Source of the DNA: Deltaproteobacteria bacterium
Lineage (GTDB): Bacteria; Myxococcota_A; Polyangia; Haliangiales; JADYYK01
Reading direction: 5' to 3'
Length of the DNA stretch: 52,942 bases
NCBI GenBank assembly: GCA_020853705.1
Contig: JADYYK010000024.1
Location: forward strand, 1-52,942
The notes below the pieces were generated by a model that saw nothing but the letters and a program-made list of their open reading frames with translations, was not told the DNA's origin and searched no databases. How positions within the stretch are numbered: position 1 is the first letter of the stretch; each line of letters begins with the position of its first letter. This document shows, piece after piece, positions 1 to 11,313 of this stretch. A program made the translations under genes and the position numbers.

Positions 1-1185
<1,185 letters not shown>

Positions 1186-1236
1186 ACAGGAAGGTCCTCG
1201 TGGTTGGTGGGCGCGCTCGAAAACCGGGCCTGGCCC

Positions 1237-1265
1237 TATGTACAACGGGGATCCAGAGGGGTCAA
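1237..1265 (-). promoter_or_regulatory. sigma-70-like promoter of lon
   Basis: On the minus strand, TTGACC (1260-1265) and TACATA (1237-1242) are separated by 17 bases. Predicted transcription start is near 1230, giving a leader of about 45 bases before the lon ATG. The -35 is a 5/6 match and the -10 is weaker. No CIRCE-like operator was seen. Confidence 0.5.
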
Positions 1266-1351
1266 CGAATCGCCCTCCAAGTCTGCGCCGCGCCTCGGCG
1301 CGCGCAACCAGTGGACCGAGAATCAGCTCCCGGCGCGCTGCCCGCGCGGGC

Positions 1352-1828
1352 TCAGGCGGCCTCGAACCTGCGCATGCTCACCGTCGGGGTGTCGTCCACC
1401 ACCGCGAGCGCCGCCGCGCGGTCGATGGCCCCCGCCACGTCCAGATCCGACCAGCGCTCCACGCAGCGGTTGTTCTTGAGGCGCAGGATGGTGGCGCCGC
1501 TGGCGTGGATCTGGCGACCGGTGGCGGCGCGGCCCAGGAAGCCGGCGCGGTGCAGCCCGCGGAAGGTGTAGCGCACCACCACGCGGCTGCGCGCGGCGAT
1601 GATGTAGTCGACCTCGAAGTGCGCGTCCTCGAACGCCGCCGCCAGCCCCTGGTAGAAGCCGCGCACCCCCTCGGCCCCTGCCGGCAGGCCAACCGGCAGG
1701 CCGTGGAACACCAGCTCGGGGTCGTACAGCTCCAGGTAGGCGTCGACTTCGCCCGCGTTGAACAGCACCAAAGCGTTGCGAACCAGGGTGCGATTCCGCT
1801 CTTCGACAGTGTTCCACAGGGTCGCCAT
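1352..1828 (-). CDS. SnoaL/NTF2-like fold protein
   Basis: A 158-residue protein with the layout of the SnoaL-like (NTF2 superfamily) alpha+beta cone fold. An N-terminal helix ([20 protein letters not shown]) leads into [13 protein letters not shown], a [16 protein letters not shown] helix and strands ending in [20 protein letters not shown]. Members include polyketide cyclases, limonene-epoxide-hydrolase-like enzymes and many uncharacterised proteins; the substrate cannot be inferred. The start is uncertain: an in-frame ATG at 1840 adds four residues, and neither start has a clear Shine-Dalgarno site. It is transcribed away from the divergent kinase gene at 2012 and towards lon. The much longer minus-strand frame through this region is antisense to the kinase and is not its real extent. 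Confidence 0.75.
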   Translation of the reverse strand: MATLWNTVEERNRTLVRNALVLFNAGEVDAYLELYDPELVFHGLPVGLPAGAEGVRGFYQGLAAAFEDAHFEVDYIIAARSRVVVRYTFRGLHRAGFLGRAATGRQIHASGATILRLKNNRCVERWSDLDVAGAIDRAAALAVVDDTPTVSMRRFEAA

Positions 1829-2011
1829 GCCAGGGAGCATTGCCAGCGCCGTGCCGACCCGGACGGTCCCAGGCGCCTCGTGATTTCCGGCGCTTGCGGC
1901 GACACCCTGGGACAGACGCGGGTTCCAGGGCGGCCGGCAAAGCTGTTCCAGTGTTCCGCCCATGTGACGAGCTGACTGGTCCTGGCCGGCACGGCTTGCT
2001 ATGAACGACCC

Positions 2012-5000
2012 ATGTCCCGCCCCATCCCCGCCGAGCTCAGCGGCGGTCGCTTTCGCATCGTGCGCAAGCTCGGGGCCGGGGGCATGGGCGTGGTCTACCA
2101 GGCCCACGATCGGGAGCGCGACACCGACGTCGCCCTCAAGACCCTGCGCCGCCTGAGCGCCCAGGGGCTGGTGCGCTTCAAGCGCGAGTTCCGCCTGCTG
2201 GCCGGCCTGACCCACCCCAACCTGGTCGCCCTCGGCGAGCTGATGGAGGAGGACGGCGGCTGGTTCTTCACCATGGAGCTGGTGCACGGCGTGCCGTTCT
2301 GCCAGCGCGTGCGCGCGCGCGTGACCGCGCCGGCCGACCTCGACGAGACCCTGACCTCGGCGCTGACCGGGGCGCGCATGGTGGCGCAACCTGGCGCCGG
2401 CGCCAGCCCCGGCTGTGACGAGGTGCGACTGCGCCCGGCGCTGTGCGAGCTCGCGCGCGGACTGCATGCGCTGCACAGCGCGGGGCGCGTGCACCGCGAC
2501 ATCAAGCCCTCCAACGTGCTCGTCACCGAGGCCGGGCGCGTCGTCATCCTGGACTTCGGCCTGGCCGCCGACATCAACGAGACCCGGCGCGACTCCGAGG
2601 AGATCATCGGCACCCCGGCCTACATGGCGCCCGAGAACGCGCTCGGCGAGTACTCGGCGGCCAGCGACTGGTACAGCTTCGGCGTCATGCTGTACGAGGC
2701 GCTGACCGGGCAGCTGCCCTTCAGCGGGCCGGTCATCGACGTCATGGAGGCCAAGCGCCGCATCGCGCCGATGCCGCCGTCGGCGCTGACGCCGGGCACG
2801 CCGCCCGATCTCGACGCCCTGTGCATGGCCCTGCTGGCGCCGCAGCCGGAGCGCAGGCCCGGGGGCGCCGAGGTGCTGCGCCAGCTCGGCGCGCCGCTGC
2901 CGCCCGAGGTCCGTGCCGCGGACGCGCTGACGTCGTTCGTGGGCCGGCGCAGCGAGCTCGGCGTGCTGGCCGACGAGCTGGCCGCGTCGCGGACCGGCGC
3001 GCGCACGGTGCTGGTCGAGGGCGAGTCGGGCGTCGGCAAGAGCACGCTGATGCGCGCCTTCGTGGCCGCGCTGCCCGCCGAGGTGCTGGTGCTGGCAGGG
3101 CGCTGCTACGAGCGCGAGTCGGTGCCCTTCAAGGCCGTCGACGGGGTCATCGACGCCCTCAGCCACCACCTCGAGGAGCTCGGCGACGCCGAGGTGGCCG
3201 CGCTGGCACCGCCCGACGCCGCGCGGCTGGCGCAGGCCTTCCCCGTGCTGGCGCGCCTCTCGCGCAGCGCGGGCGAGCCGGCCGCCATCCGCGACCCGCA
3301 CGAGATCCGCCGCGTGGTCTTCGCCACGCTGCGCGAGCTCCTGACCCGCCTCGGCCGCGCCCGACCGGTGGTCCTCGCCATCGACGACGTGCAGCGCGCC
3401 GACGCCGACAGCCTGGCGCTGCTGGCCGACGTGCTGCGCGGCCCGGTGGCGCCCAGCCTGCTGGTGGTGGCGACGGTGCGCACCGGCGGTGGTCGGCCCG
3501 CCGACGAGCTCTGCGCCGGGCTGCCCGGGCCAGTGCGCGTGCTGCCGGTGCCGCGACTGCCGCGCGACGAGGCGCGCCACCTGGCGCTGCACCTGCTCGG
3601 TGGCGGCGCGCAGCAAGCCGATCTCACCCGCATCGTCGACGAGGCCGACGGCCACCCGCTGTTCATCGACGCCCTGGTGCGTCACCAGCGCGGCCTGCCC
3701 GGCCCGCTGCTGCTCGACGACGCGCTGCAGGCGCGCATCGGGCGGCTCGAGGCGCCGGCGCAGCGGCTGCTCGGCGCCATCGCGGTGGCCGGCGGCCCGG
3801 TGGCACAGGACATCGCCGCCGAGGTCGCGGACGTCGACAGCGCGGCGCTGGCGCCGCTGATCGGCGAGCTCGGCAGCGCCCACCTGGTGGCGGCGCGCGG
3901 GCTGCGCGCGGCGGATCTGGTCGAGTGCTACCACGACCGGGTGCGTGAATCGCTGCTGCGCTCGCTCGACGGCGAGGTCCTGGCGGCGGCACACCGGCGC
4001 CTGGCCGGCGTGCTGGAGACGCGCGGCTCGGGCGACCTGGAGGCGCTGTCGGTGCACTGGGCCGCCGCCGGCGAGGCCGCGCGCGCGGCCCGCTACGCCC
4101 TGGAGGCCGCCGAGCACGCGCGCGCCGCGCTGGCCTTCGATCGCGCCGCCCGCCTGTACCAGCGCGCCCTCGACCTCGGCCTGCCCGGGGGCGACGAGGT
4201 CGAGCGCCCGGTGCTGGTCGAGCTCGGCCACGCCCTGGTCAACGCCGACCGCGCCGTCGAGGGCGCGCGCGCCTTCCGGGCCGCCGCCGCGCGCACCAGC
4301 GGCGACGCCGCGCTGGAGCTGCGCCGCCTGGCGGTCGAGCAGCTGCTGCACGAGGAGCGCATCGACGAGGGGCTGACCCTGCTGCGCGGCGTGCTGGCCG
4401 ACGTCGGGCTGACCCTGCCCGAGGATCGCCGCGTCTCGCTGGCGTCCTACCTCTGGCACCGCACCCGCGTGCGCCTGCGTGGCCTGGAGTTCCGCGACAG
4501 CCAGGGCGGCGCCCCGCAAGAGCTCTTGCGGCGGGCCGACGCCTGCTGGACCGCGGGCACCGGCCTGGTCTTCGTCGATCCGTTGCGCGCGATGGACTTC
4601 CAGGCCCGCGCCGTGCTGTTCGCGCTGGAGTCGGGCGATCCGCGGCGCATCGCGCGCACGCTGGCGATCTACGGCCTGTCGATGGCCGCGCTGGGCGGCC
4701 GCGGCGTGGCGCGCGCGCTGGAGGTCACCGAGACGGTGCGCCGCATCGCCGAGCGCACCGGCGACGATCACGCCCTGGCGCTGAGCGGCCTGGCCGCCGG
4801 CACCGCGCTGCACTACGGCGGTGAGTGGCGCAAGGCGCGCCCCATCTGCGAGGACGCCGAGCGCATGCTGCGCACCCGCGTGCGCGGCGCCGGCTGGGAG
4901 CTGCGTTTCCTGCAGGGCACCGTGCTGCAGATCCTGATGCAGCTGGGTGACTTCGCCGAGGTGCGCGAGCGCATCGGCCGCCTCGAGCTGGAGGCCGAGC

Positions 5001-5692
5001 TGGCCGAGAAGCGCGGCAACCAGCACCAGGCGCAGTACCTCAAGCTGCCGCTGGCGCTGGTCGGCTGCATGATGGGCAAGGACATCGGCGAGCTGCGCGC
5101 GCAGATCGCCGCCCTGCCCTCCAGCGGCTTCACCCGGCGCTGGGGCGTCTTCAACGTGCAGGCGCAGCTCGAGCTGTACGACGGGGACGCGCGCGGCGCC
5201 TACGATCGCATGCGCGCCTTCTGGCCCACGCTGCGCCGATCCTACCTGATGCACGTGCAGCACGTGCGCATCGTGGCCAGCTCGCTGCGCGCACGCGCCG
5301 CGCTGGCGCTGGCCGCGGCGACCCCGCACGGGCACCCCGACCGCCCCGCCTTGCACCGCGAGGCTGCCGACGCGGCCGACCGCATGGCGCGCGAGGGGCG
5401 CCCGGGCGCGACCGCGATGGCCAACGTCATGCGCGGCGTGGCCGCGGCGCAGCAGGGTGATCGCCCACGCGCGCTGGCCCTGCTGGCGGCCGGCGAGGCC
5501 ACCGCGGACGGCCACGGCATGGCGCTGATGGCGCATGGCGTGCGCTGGGCGCGCGGGCGCTACCTCGGCGGCGACGACGGCCGCGCCCTGTGCGCCTCGG
5601 CCGAGGCCTGGCTGCTGCCCCGCGGGCTGCCGGATCCGGCGCGGCTGGCGGCGCTCCTGGCGTCCGGGTTGTGTGATACTCACGCCCGGTGA
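2012..5692 (+). CDS. Ser/Thr protein kinase fused to AAA ATPase and TPR-like region
   Basis: A 1226-residue cytoplasmic signalling protein. Residues 10-295 form a Hanks-type kinase with glycine loop GAGGMGVVY (21-29), catalytic Lys43, catalytic loop HRDIKPSN (161-168), DFG (181-183) and an APE-type motif (MAPEN). Kinase activity is therefore expected. After a short linker comes an orphan AAA/STAND-like ATPase starting FVGRRSEL (309-316), with Walker A GESGVGKST (337-345) and Walker B VVLAIDD (453-459). The C-terminal 550 residues are Ala/Leu/Arg-rich helical repeats resembling TPRs. This kinase-ATPase-TPR order is common in myxobacterial and PknK-like regulators. The next gene, 46 bases downstream, encodes an FHA-domain sigma-54 activator. 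FHA domains bind phosphothreonine, so the activator is a plausible partner. Confidence 0.92.
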   Translation: MSRPIPAELSGGRFRIVRKLGAGGMGVVYQAHDRERDTDVALKTLRRLSAQGLVRFKREFRLLAGLTHPNLVALGELMEEDGGWFFTMELVHGVPFCQRVRARVTAPADLDETLTSALTGARMVAQPGAGASPGCDEVRLRPALCELARGLHALHSAGRVHRDIKPSNVLVTEAGRVVILDFGLAADINETRRDSEEIIGTPAYMAPENALGEYSAASDWYSFGVMLYEALTGQLPFSGPVIDVMEAKRRIAPMPPSALTPGTPPDLDALCMALLAPQPERRPGGAEVLRQLGAPLPPEVRAADALTSFVGRRSELGVLADELAASRTGARTVLVEGESGVGKSTLMRAFVAALPAEVLVLAGRCYERESVPFKAVDGVIDALSHHLEELGDAEVAALAPPDAARLAQAFPVLARLSRSAGEPAAIRDPHEIRRVVFATLRELLTRLGRARPVVLAIDDVQRADADSLALLADVLRGPVAPSLLVVATVRTGGGRPADELCAGLPGPVRVLPVPRLPRDEARHLALHLLGGGAQQADLTRIVDEADGHPLFIDALVRHQRGLPGPLLLDDALQARIGRLEAPAQRLLGAIAVAGGPVAQDIAAEVADVDSAALAPLIGELGSAHLVAARGLRAADLVECYHDRVRESLLRSLDGEVLAAAHRRLAGVLETRGSGDLEALSVHWAAAGEAARAARYALEAAEHARAALAFDRAARLYQRALDLGLPGGDEVERPVLVELGHALVNADRAVEGARAFRAAAARTSGDAALELRRLAVEQLLHEERIDEGLTLLRGVLADVGLTLPEDRRVSLASYLWHRTRVRLRGLEFRDSQGGAPQELLRRADACWTAGTGLVFVDPLRAMDFQARAVLFALESGDPRRIARTLAIYGLSMAALGGRGVARALEVTETVRRIAERTGDDHALALSGLAAGTALHYGGEWRKARPICEDAERMLRTRVRGAGWELRFLQGTVLQILMQLGDFAEVRERIGRLELEAELAEKRGNQHQAQYLKLPLALVGCMMGKDIGELRAQIAALPSSGFTRRWGVFNVQAQLELYDGDARGAYDRMRAFWPTLRRSYLMHVQHVRIVASSLRARAALALAAATPHGHPDRPALHREAADAADRMAREGRPGATAMANVMRGVAAAQQGDRPRALALLAAGEATADGHGMALMAHGVRWARGRYLGGDDGRALCASAEAWLLPRGLPDPARLAALLASGLCDTHAR

Positions 5693-5738
5693 TGGGTACG
5701 GCCCGGGGAGCGACCACGACTGCGCCAGGGTGTGAGCC

Positions 5739-7187
<1,449 letters not shown>

Positions 7188-7193
7188 CCGCGC

Positions 7194-7232
7194 TGGCACA
7201 TGTGGCACTGCGGAGTTGGCACCCTCGTAGCC
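7194..7232 (+). promoter_or_regulatory. TGGCAC repeats with sigma-54 (-24/-12)-like element
   Basis: Three direct TGGCAC words (7194-7199, 7203-7208, 7217-7222) sit just after the activator stop codon. The third continues as TGGCAC-N5-TAGCC (7217-7232), keeping the invariant GG and GC at the correct 10-base spacing of a sigma-54 promoter. Predicted start is near 7244, reading into the short ORF at 7271. This is a motif reading only. Confidence 0.35.
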
Positions 7233-7270
7233 TGGCAGGCAACGTCGCACACGCAAGATCAAGCACTTGA

Positions 7271-7513
7271 ATGATGTCCGCCCCTGGCGTGCCGCTTGCT
7301 GTAGTCCTGGTCATGCCCGCTCGCCCCTGTGACACCCCCTGGACCCGCGAAGCCAGCCCGTTCCAGACCGCGTTCGACCACCTGCTGGCCACTGCCCAGC
7401 CGCCCAGCGCCGCCGCTCCGAGGCCCGCCGCGTCGCCGCCGACCCCGCGCCCCGCCAACGACGACTTCGACGCCTTCGACGACTGGTCCGACGTGATGCC
7501 GACCTGCGCCTAG
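7271..7513 (+). CDS. possible small protein, unknown function
   Basis: An 80-codon frame in the 363-base gap between the activator and the propeller gene. The first 14 residues are hydrophobic. The rest is TPWTREASPFQTAFDHLL, a Pro/Ala-rich linker and an acidic aromatic tail (DDFDAFDDWSDV). The acidic-aromatic end looks like a protein-docking peptide and unlike a random frame, but there is no Shine-Dalgarno site at ATG 7271 or at the in-frame ATG 7313. The sigma-54-like element upstream is the main reason to take it seriously. No homologue is recognised. Confidence 0.35.
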   Translation: MMSAPGVPLAVVLVMPARPCDTPWTREASPFQTAFDHLLATAQPPSAAAPRPAASPPTPRPANDDFDAFDDWSDVMPTCA

Positions 7514-7551
7514 GGTCCAGGGCGCGCCGCGGTCGATGGTATGGTCCGCCC

Positions 7552-8733
7552 ATGTCGGACCAACTGCTGCTGGGCACACGCAAGGGCACCCTGATCCTCG
7601 ATCGCAAGGCGAGCGGCTGGACGCCGCGCCCGATCGCCCACGCAGGGATGTCGATCAGCTACGCCGCCGCCGACCCGCGCGATGGCACGCTGTGGGCGGC
7701 CATGGATCACGCGCACTGGGGGCCCAAGCTGTCACGCTCCCGCGATGGCGGCGCGACCTGGGACAACCAGAGCCAGCTGGCCTACCCCAAGGGAGCCCGC
7801 TTCATCGAGCAGCACCTGCCGCTGCCCGATCAGGAGCCCAACCCCGACGCCCCGCCGGCCTACAAGGACGCCGCCCTGCTCAAGGTCTGGATGCTGGGCT
7901 TCGCGGGCGCCGATCAGCCCGGCGTCATCCACGCCGGCACGCTGCCGGGCGGCCTGTTCACCAGCCGCGACGGCGGCGACACCTGGGAGCTCAACCGCCC
8001 GCTGTGGAACCACGACAGCCGCGGCGGCGATCTGTTCGCCGGCCCGGCCACCAGCAAGAACCAGTGGGGCGGCACCCCGGCCGCGATCGCCTACGGCGAG
8101 TTCGTGCCCGGCATCCACTCGGTCGTCGTCGACCCGCGCGACTCCAACCACCTCTACGTCGCGGTGTCGTGCGCCGGTGTGGTCGAGACCCGCGACGGCG
8201 GGCGCACCTGGGCGGGCGCCAACCGCGGCATGCTCAACGACTACCTGCCCAACCCCGAGGCCGAGTGGGGCCACGATCCACACTTCGTGGCGCTGTGCGC
8301 GGCCCACCCCGACCGCCTCTGGCAGCAGAACCACACCGGCGTGTTCACCAGCGCGGACGGCGCGCGCAGCTGGAAGCGGGTCAGCCACGCCGAGCAGGCC
8401 GTGCACTTCGGCTTCCCCATCGCCGCCGACGAGCGCGATCCGCTGACCGCCTGGGTGGTCCCCGCGACCGGCGACAACGAGCGCATGAGCGTCAAGGGCG
8501 GCCTGTTCGTGGCCCGCACCAGCGACGGCGGCGCGACCTGGCAGGCGCTGCGCGAGGGGCTGCCGCAGGAGCACAGCTACGACATCGTGTATCGCCACGC
8601 GCTCGACGCCCGCGCCGGCCGCGTCGCCTTCGCCAGCACCACCGGCAACGTCTACATCTCCGAGGATCGCGGCGACAGCTGGCGCTGCGTCGGCCACAAC
8701 TTCCCGCCGGTGCACTCGGTGCGCTTCGTCTGA
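7552..8733 (+). CDS. sialidase-like BNR-repeat beta-propeller protein
   Basis: A 393-residue protein of the WD40/YVTN/BNR (exo-alpha-sialidase-like, VPS10-like) superfamily. It contains repeated Asp-box motifs of the S-x-D-x-G-x-T-W type: SRDGGATW, SRDGGDTW, TRDGGRTW, SADGARSW, TSDGGATW and SEDRGDSW. They are spaced as in a multi-bladed propeller. No signal peptide is visible, so it is probably cytoplasmic and unlikely to be a true sialidase. The stop codon overlaps the start of the MoaD/ThiS-like gene (TGATG), so the two are almost certainly co-translated. I recall similar propeller-MoaD pairs in other bacteria; their function is not established. Confidence 0.85.
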   Translation: MSDQLLLGTRKGTLILDRKASGWTPRPIAHAGMSISYAAADPRDGTLWAAMDHAHWGPKLSRSRDGGATWDNQSQLAYPKGARFIEQHLPLPDQEPNPDAPPAYKDAALLKVWMLGFAGADQPGVIHAGTLPGGLFTSRDGGDTWELNRPLWNHDSRGGDLFAGPATSKNQWGGTPAAIAYGEFVPGIHSVVVDPRDSNHLYVAVSCAGVVETRDGGRTWAGANRGMLNDYLPNPEAEWGHDPHFVALCAAHPDRLWQQNHTGVFTSADGARSWKRVSHAEQAVHFGFPIAADERDPLTAWVVPATGDNERMSVKGGLFVARTSDGGATWQALREGLPQEHSYDIVYRHALDARAGRVAFASTTGNVYISEDRGDSWRCVGHNFPPVHSVRFV

Positions 8734-9005
8734 TGCCCGAGGTCGCCTTCACCCGGCACCTGCTGCGCTTCTTCCCCACCCTGCAGGACAGCGCCGTCCC
8801 CGGCGCGACCGTGCGCGAGGTCCTCGACGAGCTCGACCGCCGCTACCCCGGCTTCGCGAGCTACATCATCGACGAGACCGGCCGCCTGCGCCGCCACGTC
8901 AACATCTTCATCGGCGAAGAGCCCATCCGCGACCGCCTCCGCCTCAGCGACCCCCTGGCCCCCACCGACAAGCTGTTCATCCTGCAGGCCCTCTCGGGCG
9001 GCTGA
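8733..9005 (+). CDS. MoaD/ThiS-family ubiquitin-like sulfur carrier
   Basis: A 90-residue beta-grasp protein ending in Ser-Gly-Gly. The C-terminal diglycine is adenylated and thiocarboxylated in MoaD, ThiS and relatives, so this is likely a sulfur carrier. The mid-region (TVREVLDELDRRYPGF, then HVNIFIGEEPIR and DKLFILQALSGG) follows the MoaD pattern. No molybdopterin or thiamine synthesis genes are nearby. Its only close partner is the propeller protein whose stop codon it overlaps by one base. The partner E1-like enzyme and sulfur acceptor are unknown, and a role in molybdopterin synthesis is not supported by context. Confidence 0.85.
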   Translation: MPEVAFTRHLLRFFPTLQDSAVPGATVREVLDELDRRYPGFASYIIDETGRLRRHVNIFIGEEPIRDRLRLSDPLAPTDKLFILQALSGG

Positions 9006-9110
9006 GGCCCGGGAAACCCCTCGGTCCTGCGCCACCTTGGCCACGGCGGCGCGGTCGCCCGGGGTCAACTGGCCAGCACCGACGCAACAACCGCCCGCCA
9101 GCGCCGAAGA

Positions 9111-9122
9111 CCTCCGCGGAGG
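9111..9122 (+). promoter_or_regulatory. Shine-Dalgarno site inside a perfect palindrome
   Basis: CCTCCGCGGAGG is a perfect 12-base palindrome. Its right half contains GGAGG, six bases before the ATG at 9129. The ribosome-binding site can therefore pair with itself or between transcripts. The rest of the 123-base gap after the MoaD-like gene shows nothing else. Confidence 0.4.
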
Positions 9123-9128
9123 CCGGCC

Positions 9129-10628
9129 ATGGGCAGACAGCACACCCACCAGCAGTCCCACGCGGGCGATCGCGCCCACGACCACCAGAGAGGTCCCCGC
9201 GCCGCCGTCCCCGGCAAGCGCACCCTCACCGACAGCCTGTCACGCGCTGGTGCCGCGCTGCCCTGGGTCCTCGTGCGCGGCCTGCGCAACGCCGTCCACA
9301 CCTCACAGCTCGAGCACGACCACCTGACCACCCAGCACGCCGCGCGTGCGGCCCTCGAACTCGCCCGCGAACAGGTCGCCCAGCACCACGCCGAGGCCCT
9401 CCCCCTGCTGCACGAGCTGCTCGACCAGCTCGCGGTCCACCGCTACGCCGGCCAGCAGCTCGCCGAGCCGCCGCCGAAACCCAGCGAGCCCTTCGCCGCC
9501 CTGGCCCGCCTCGGCCACGAGCTCGACCGCGTCATCGAGCTCAGTGGCGCCCTGCTGCGCATCGTCGGCCATGCCCGCGCCGAGCGCCGCAAGGCCGCCG
9601 CCCTCGCCATCACCGAGCACAGCGCCCGCCCGGTCGACCTGCGCTACCTGCGCGCCGCCCTCACCACGCACGTCTGGCCCGTGAGCGGCACCCTGTGGAG
9701 CCACCTCCACGACGCCCAGAACAGCAGCGAGGAGCCGGTCGCCTCGGTCGAGGCCAGCGCCGCCACCCGCGCCACCGCCCACGGCGCCTGGACCCAGCCC
9801 GCGCCACGCCAGTTCAAGCTCCACATCCGCTCCTTCGCCCCCTTCGCCCACTTCGGCGGCGGCTTCCGCGGCGACGACCGCGGCTTCAGCACCAGACGCG
9901 ACAACCCCGCCGTGACGACCTCGCGACTGCGCAAGACCATCAGCTTCGACCTGGTCACCGGCCTGGCCCATCACAACGAGGCGCAGAGCGACGACTCACA
10001 CGCCGATGGGCCCTTCGCACGCTCGATCTCCATGACCAGCCGGCAGAACCCATTCGGTGCGCCGCCGAACGCCAAGGCTGGCGCCAGTGGCGACAGCCTG
10101 CGCAGCCAGCACCACGGCGACACGCTCGACCTCACCCAGAAGATGGCCGCCAGCAATCCCCTCGTGCTGCTGGCACCCGACATCGACCTCGACACCACCT
10201 TCCACCTGCAGGCCACTGACCACGGCACCTTGCTCGTGAAGGGCCACATGGCTGGCGACGGCTTCCCCAACGCCGAGGTCCTGCTCGAGGACGCCACCGG
10301 GACCATGGTCCTCATCCACGGCTTCGCCACCAACAAGGGCTCGTTCGCGGGTCCGACTCTCGCCCTGTGGGGCGACGACACCTACTCCATGGGCAGCTTC
10401 GAGGTCGAGCTGACCGTCGACGCTGCCGGCCATGTGACCGGCGTGTTGCAGCGCGGTGGTCAGATCTCGACCGCCAGGTTCAACCAGCGCGGCGAGGGGC
10501 GACGACGACCGACCGCGAGGATGATCGACCGCAAGATGCGCCAGGAGATCGATGAAGGAGACCCCACGTACGAGAACCTCATGAACGGTGGCATCCTCGG
10601 CGACGAGGTCGAGGAGGACCCCCGATGA
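9129..10628 (+). CDS. effector-like protein with N-terminal GKRTLT motif, unknown function
   Basis: A 499-residue protein without a signal peptide. The first 30 residues are His/Gln/Arg-rich and disordered, followed by PGKRTLTDSL (28-37). As I recall, similar GK-x-T-x-T leaders occur in myxobacterial DUF4157-type proteins linked to extracellular contractile injection systems. Next comes a helical section (about 50-170), then a beta-rich domain starting KLHIRSFAPF with a conserved-looking GDDRGFS segment. A second beta region (about 350-450) contains NPLVLLAPDIDLDTTFHL, GDGFPNAEVLLED and TMVLIHGFATNKGSF. The acidic tail ends at an ATGA overlap with the next gene. No toxin catalytic motif is recognised. 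The arrangement suggests a protein delivered without Sec and a partner lipoprotein (inference). Confidence 0.7.
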   Translation: MGRQHTHQQSHAGDRAHDHQRGPRAAVPGKRTLTDSLSRAGAALPWVLVRGLRNAVHTSQLEHDHLTTQHAARAALELAREQVAQHHAEALPLLHELLDQLAVHRYAGQQLAEPPPKPSEPFAALARLGHELDRVIELSGALLRIVGHARAERRKAAALAITEHSARPVDLRYLRAALTTHVWPVSGTLWSHLHDAQNSSEEPVASVEASAATRATAHGAWTQPAPRQFKLHIRSFAPFAHFGGGFRGDDRGFSTRRDNPAVTTSRLRKTISFDLVTGLAHHNEAQSDDSHADGPFARSISMTSRQNPFGAPPNAKAGASGDSLRSQHHGDTLDLTQKMAASNPLVLLAPDIDLDTTFHLQATDHGTLLVKGHMAGDGFPNAEVLLEDATGTMVLIHGFATNKGSFAGPTLALWGDDTYSMGSFEVELTVDAAGHVTGVLQRGGQISTARFNQRGEGRRRPTARMIDRKMRQEIDEGDPTYENLMNGGILGDEVEEDPR

Positions 10629-11164
10629 AGTGGCTCATCATGTTCGGAGCTCTCTGCGCCGTGCTCGGGGGCTGCCGAAAAGCCGGCGACGATCTCGTCC
10701 TCATCCCCGAGGGCTACCGCGGCTGGGTCCTCATCAAGCAGGATCCCGAGTTCGGCCAGCGCTTCGTGGCCGAGCATGGCCAGCGGGTCTGGCGCGTGCC
10801 AGCGAGCGGCGTCCTGTTCACCCGCGGCATCGTGCGCGACGAGGCCTACGCCTTCGAAGCGCCCGACGGACGCCGCACCCCGATCCGCTCGGTGTTCCCC
10901 CAGCACACTGACTACTCCAAGATCGACCAGGTGATCATCACCGGGATCGCGGGGCTTGGCTACGACTCGACCTCCGACTGCGGCTACCGGCGTCTACGCG
11001 GCGGCATGCAGTTCTTCGTTGGCCACCCGAAACACGACGACCACCTCGGGACCGACAACGAGCACGCCCGCATGACCCAGCGCGCGCTCGCGGAGTACGA
11101 GCAGAACCACGGCGTCTCCGGCAACTGCGAGGACTTCCCCAAACCGACAGGAGCGCAGCCGTGA
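10625..11164 (+). CDS. small lipoprotein, DUF6843-like
   Basis: A 179-residue predicted lipoprotein: a short signal sequence with lipobox LGGC (Cys17). The mature protein starts DDLVLIPEGYRGWVLI, a pattern I associate with the uncharacterised DUF6843 family (recalled, not searched), followed by VWRVPASGVLFTRG. Four cysteines are present, including the lipidated one (Cys17, one in TSDCGY, one in SGNCED). The start overlaps the stop of the effector-like gene (ATGA), so stoichiometric co-expression is likely. A membrane-anchored partner directly behind an effector-like gene would fit an immunity or anchoring role, but nothing in the sequence proves this. Confidence 0.75.
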   Translation: MKWLIMFGALCAVLGGCRKAGDDLVLIPEGYRGWVLIKQDPEFGQRFVAEHGQRVWRVPASGVLFTRGIVRDEAYAFEAPDGRRTPIRSVFPQHTDYSKIDQVIITGIAGLGYDSTSDCGYRRLRGGMQFFVGHPKHDDHLGTDNEHARMTQRALAEYEQNHGVSGNCEDFPKPTGAQP

Positions 11165-11313
11165 CGCGGTCAGGATTACCGGGCTGCGCGCCACCAGAGG
11201 GTTCGGCTCGCCGCCGGGTTACCCTGGTGACCAGCGACCGCACACGCAAGGACGCAGGCCCGTGTCTGCCACAGGTAGGCTCTCCCAGACCTCTCACGAG
11301 GATGACAAGCCCG

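Noticed and set aside
7552..8733. True sialidase or secreted glycosidase
   Set aside because: Asp-box repeats alone do not define an enzyme. No signal peptide and no Arg triad or nucleophile Tyr could be assigned.
8733..9005. moaD of molybdopterin synthesis
   Set aside because: Fold and diglycine fit, but no moaE, moaA, moeB or thi gene is present; the partner is a propeller protein.
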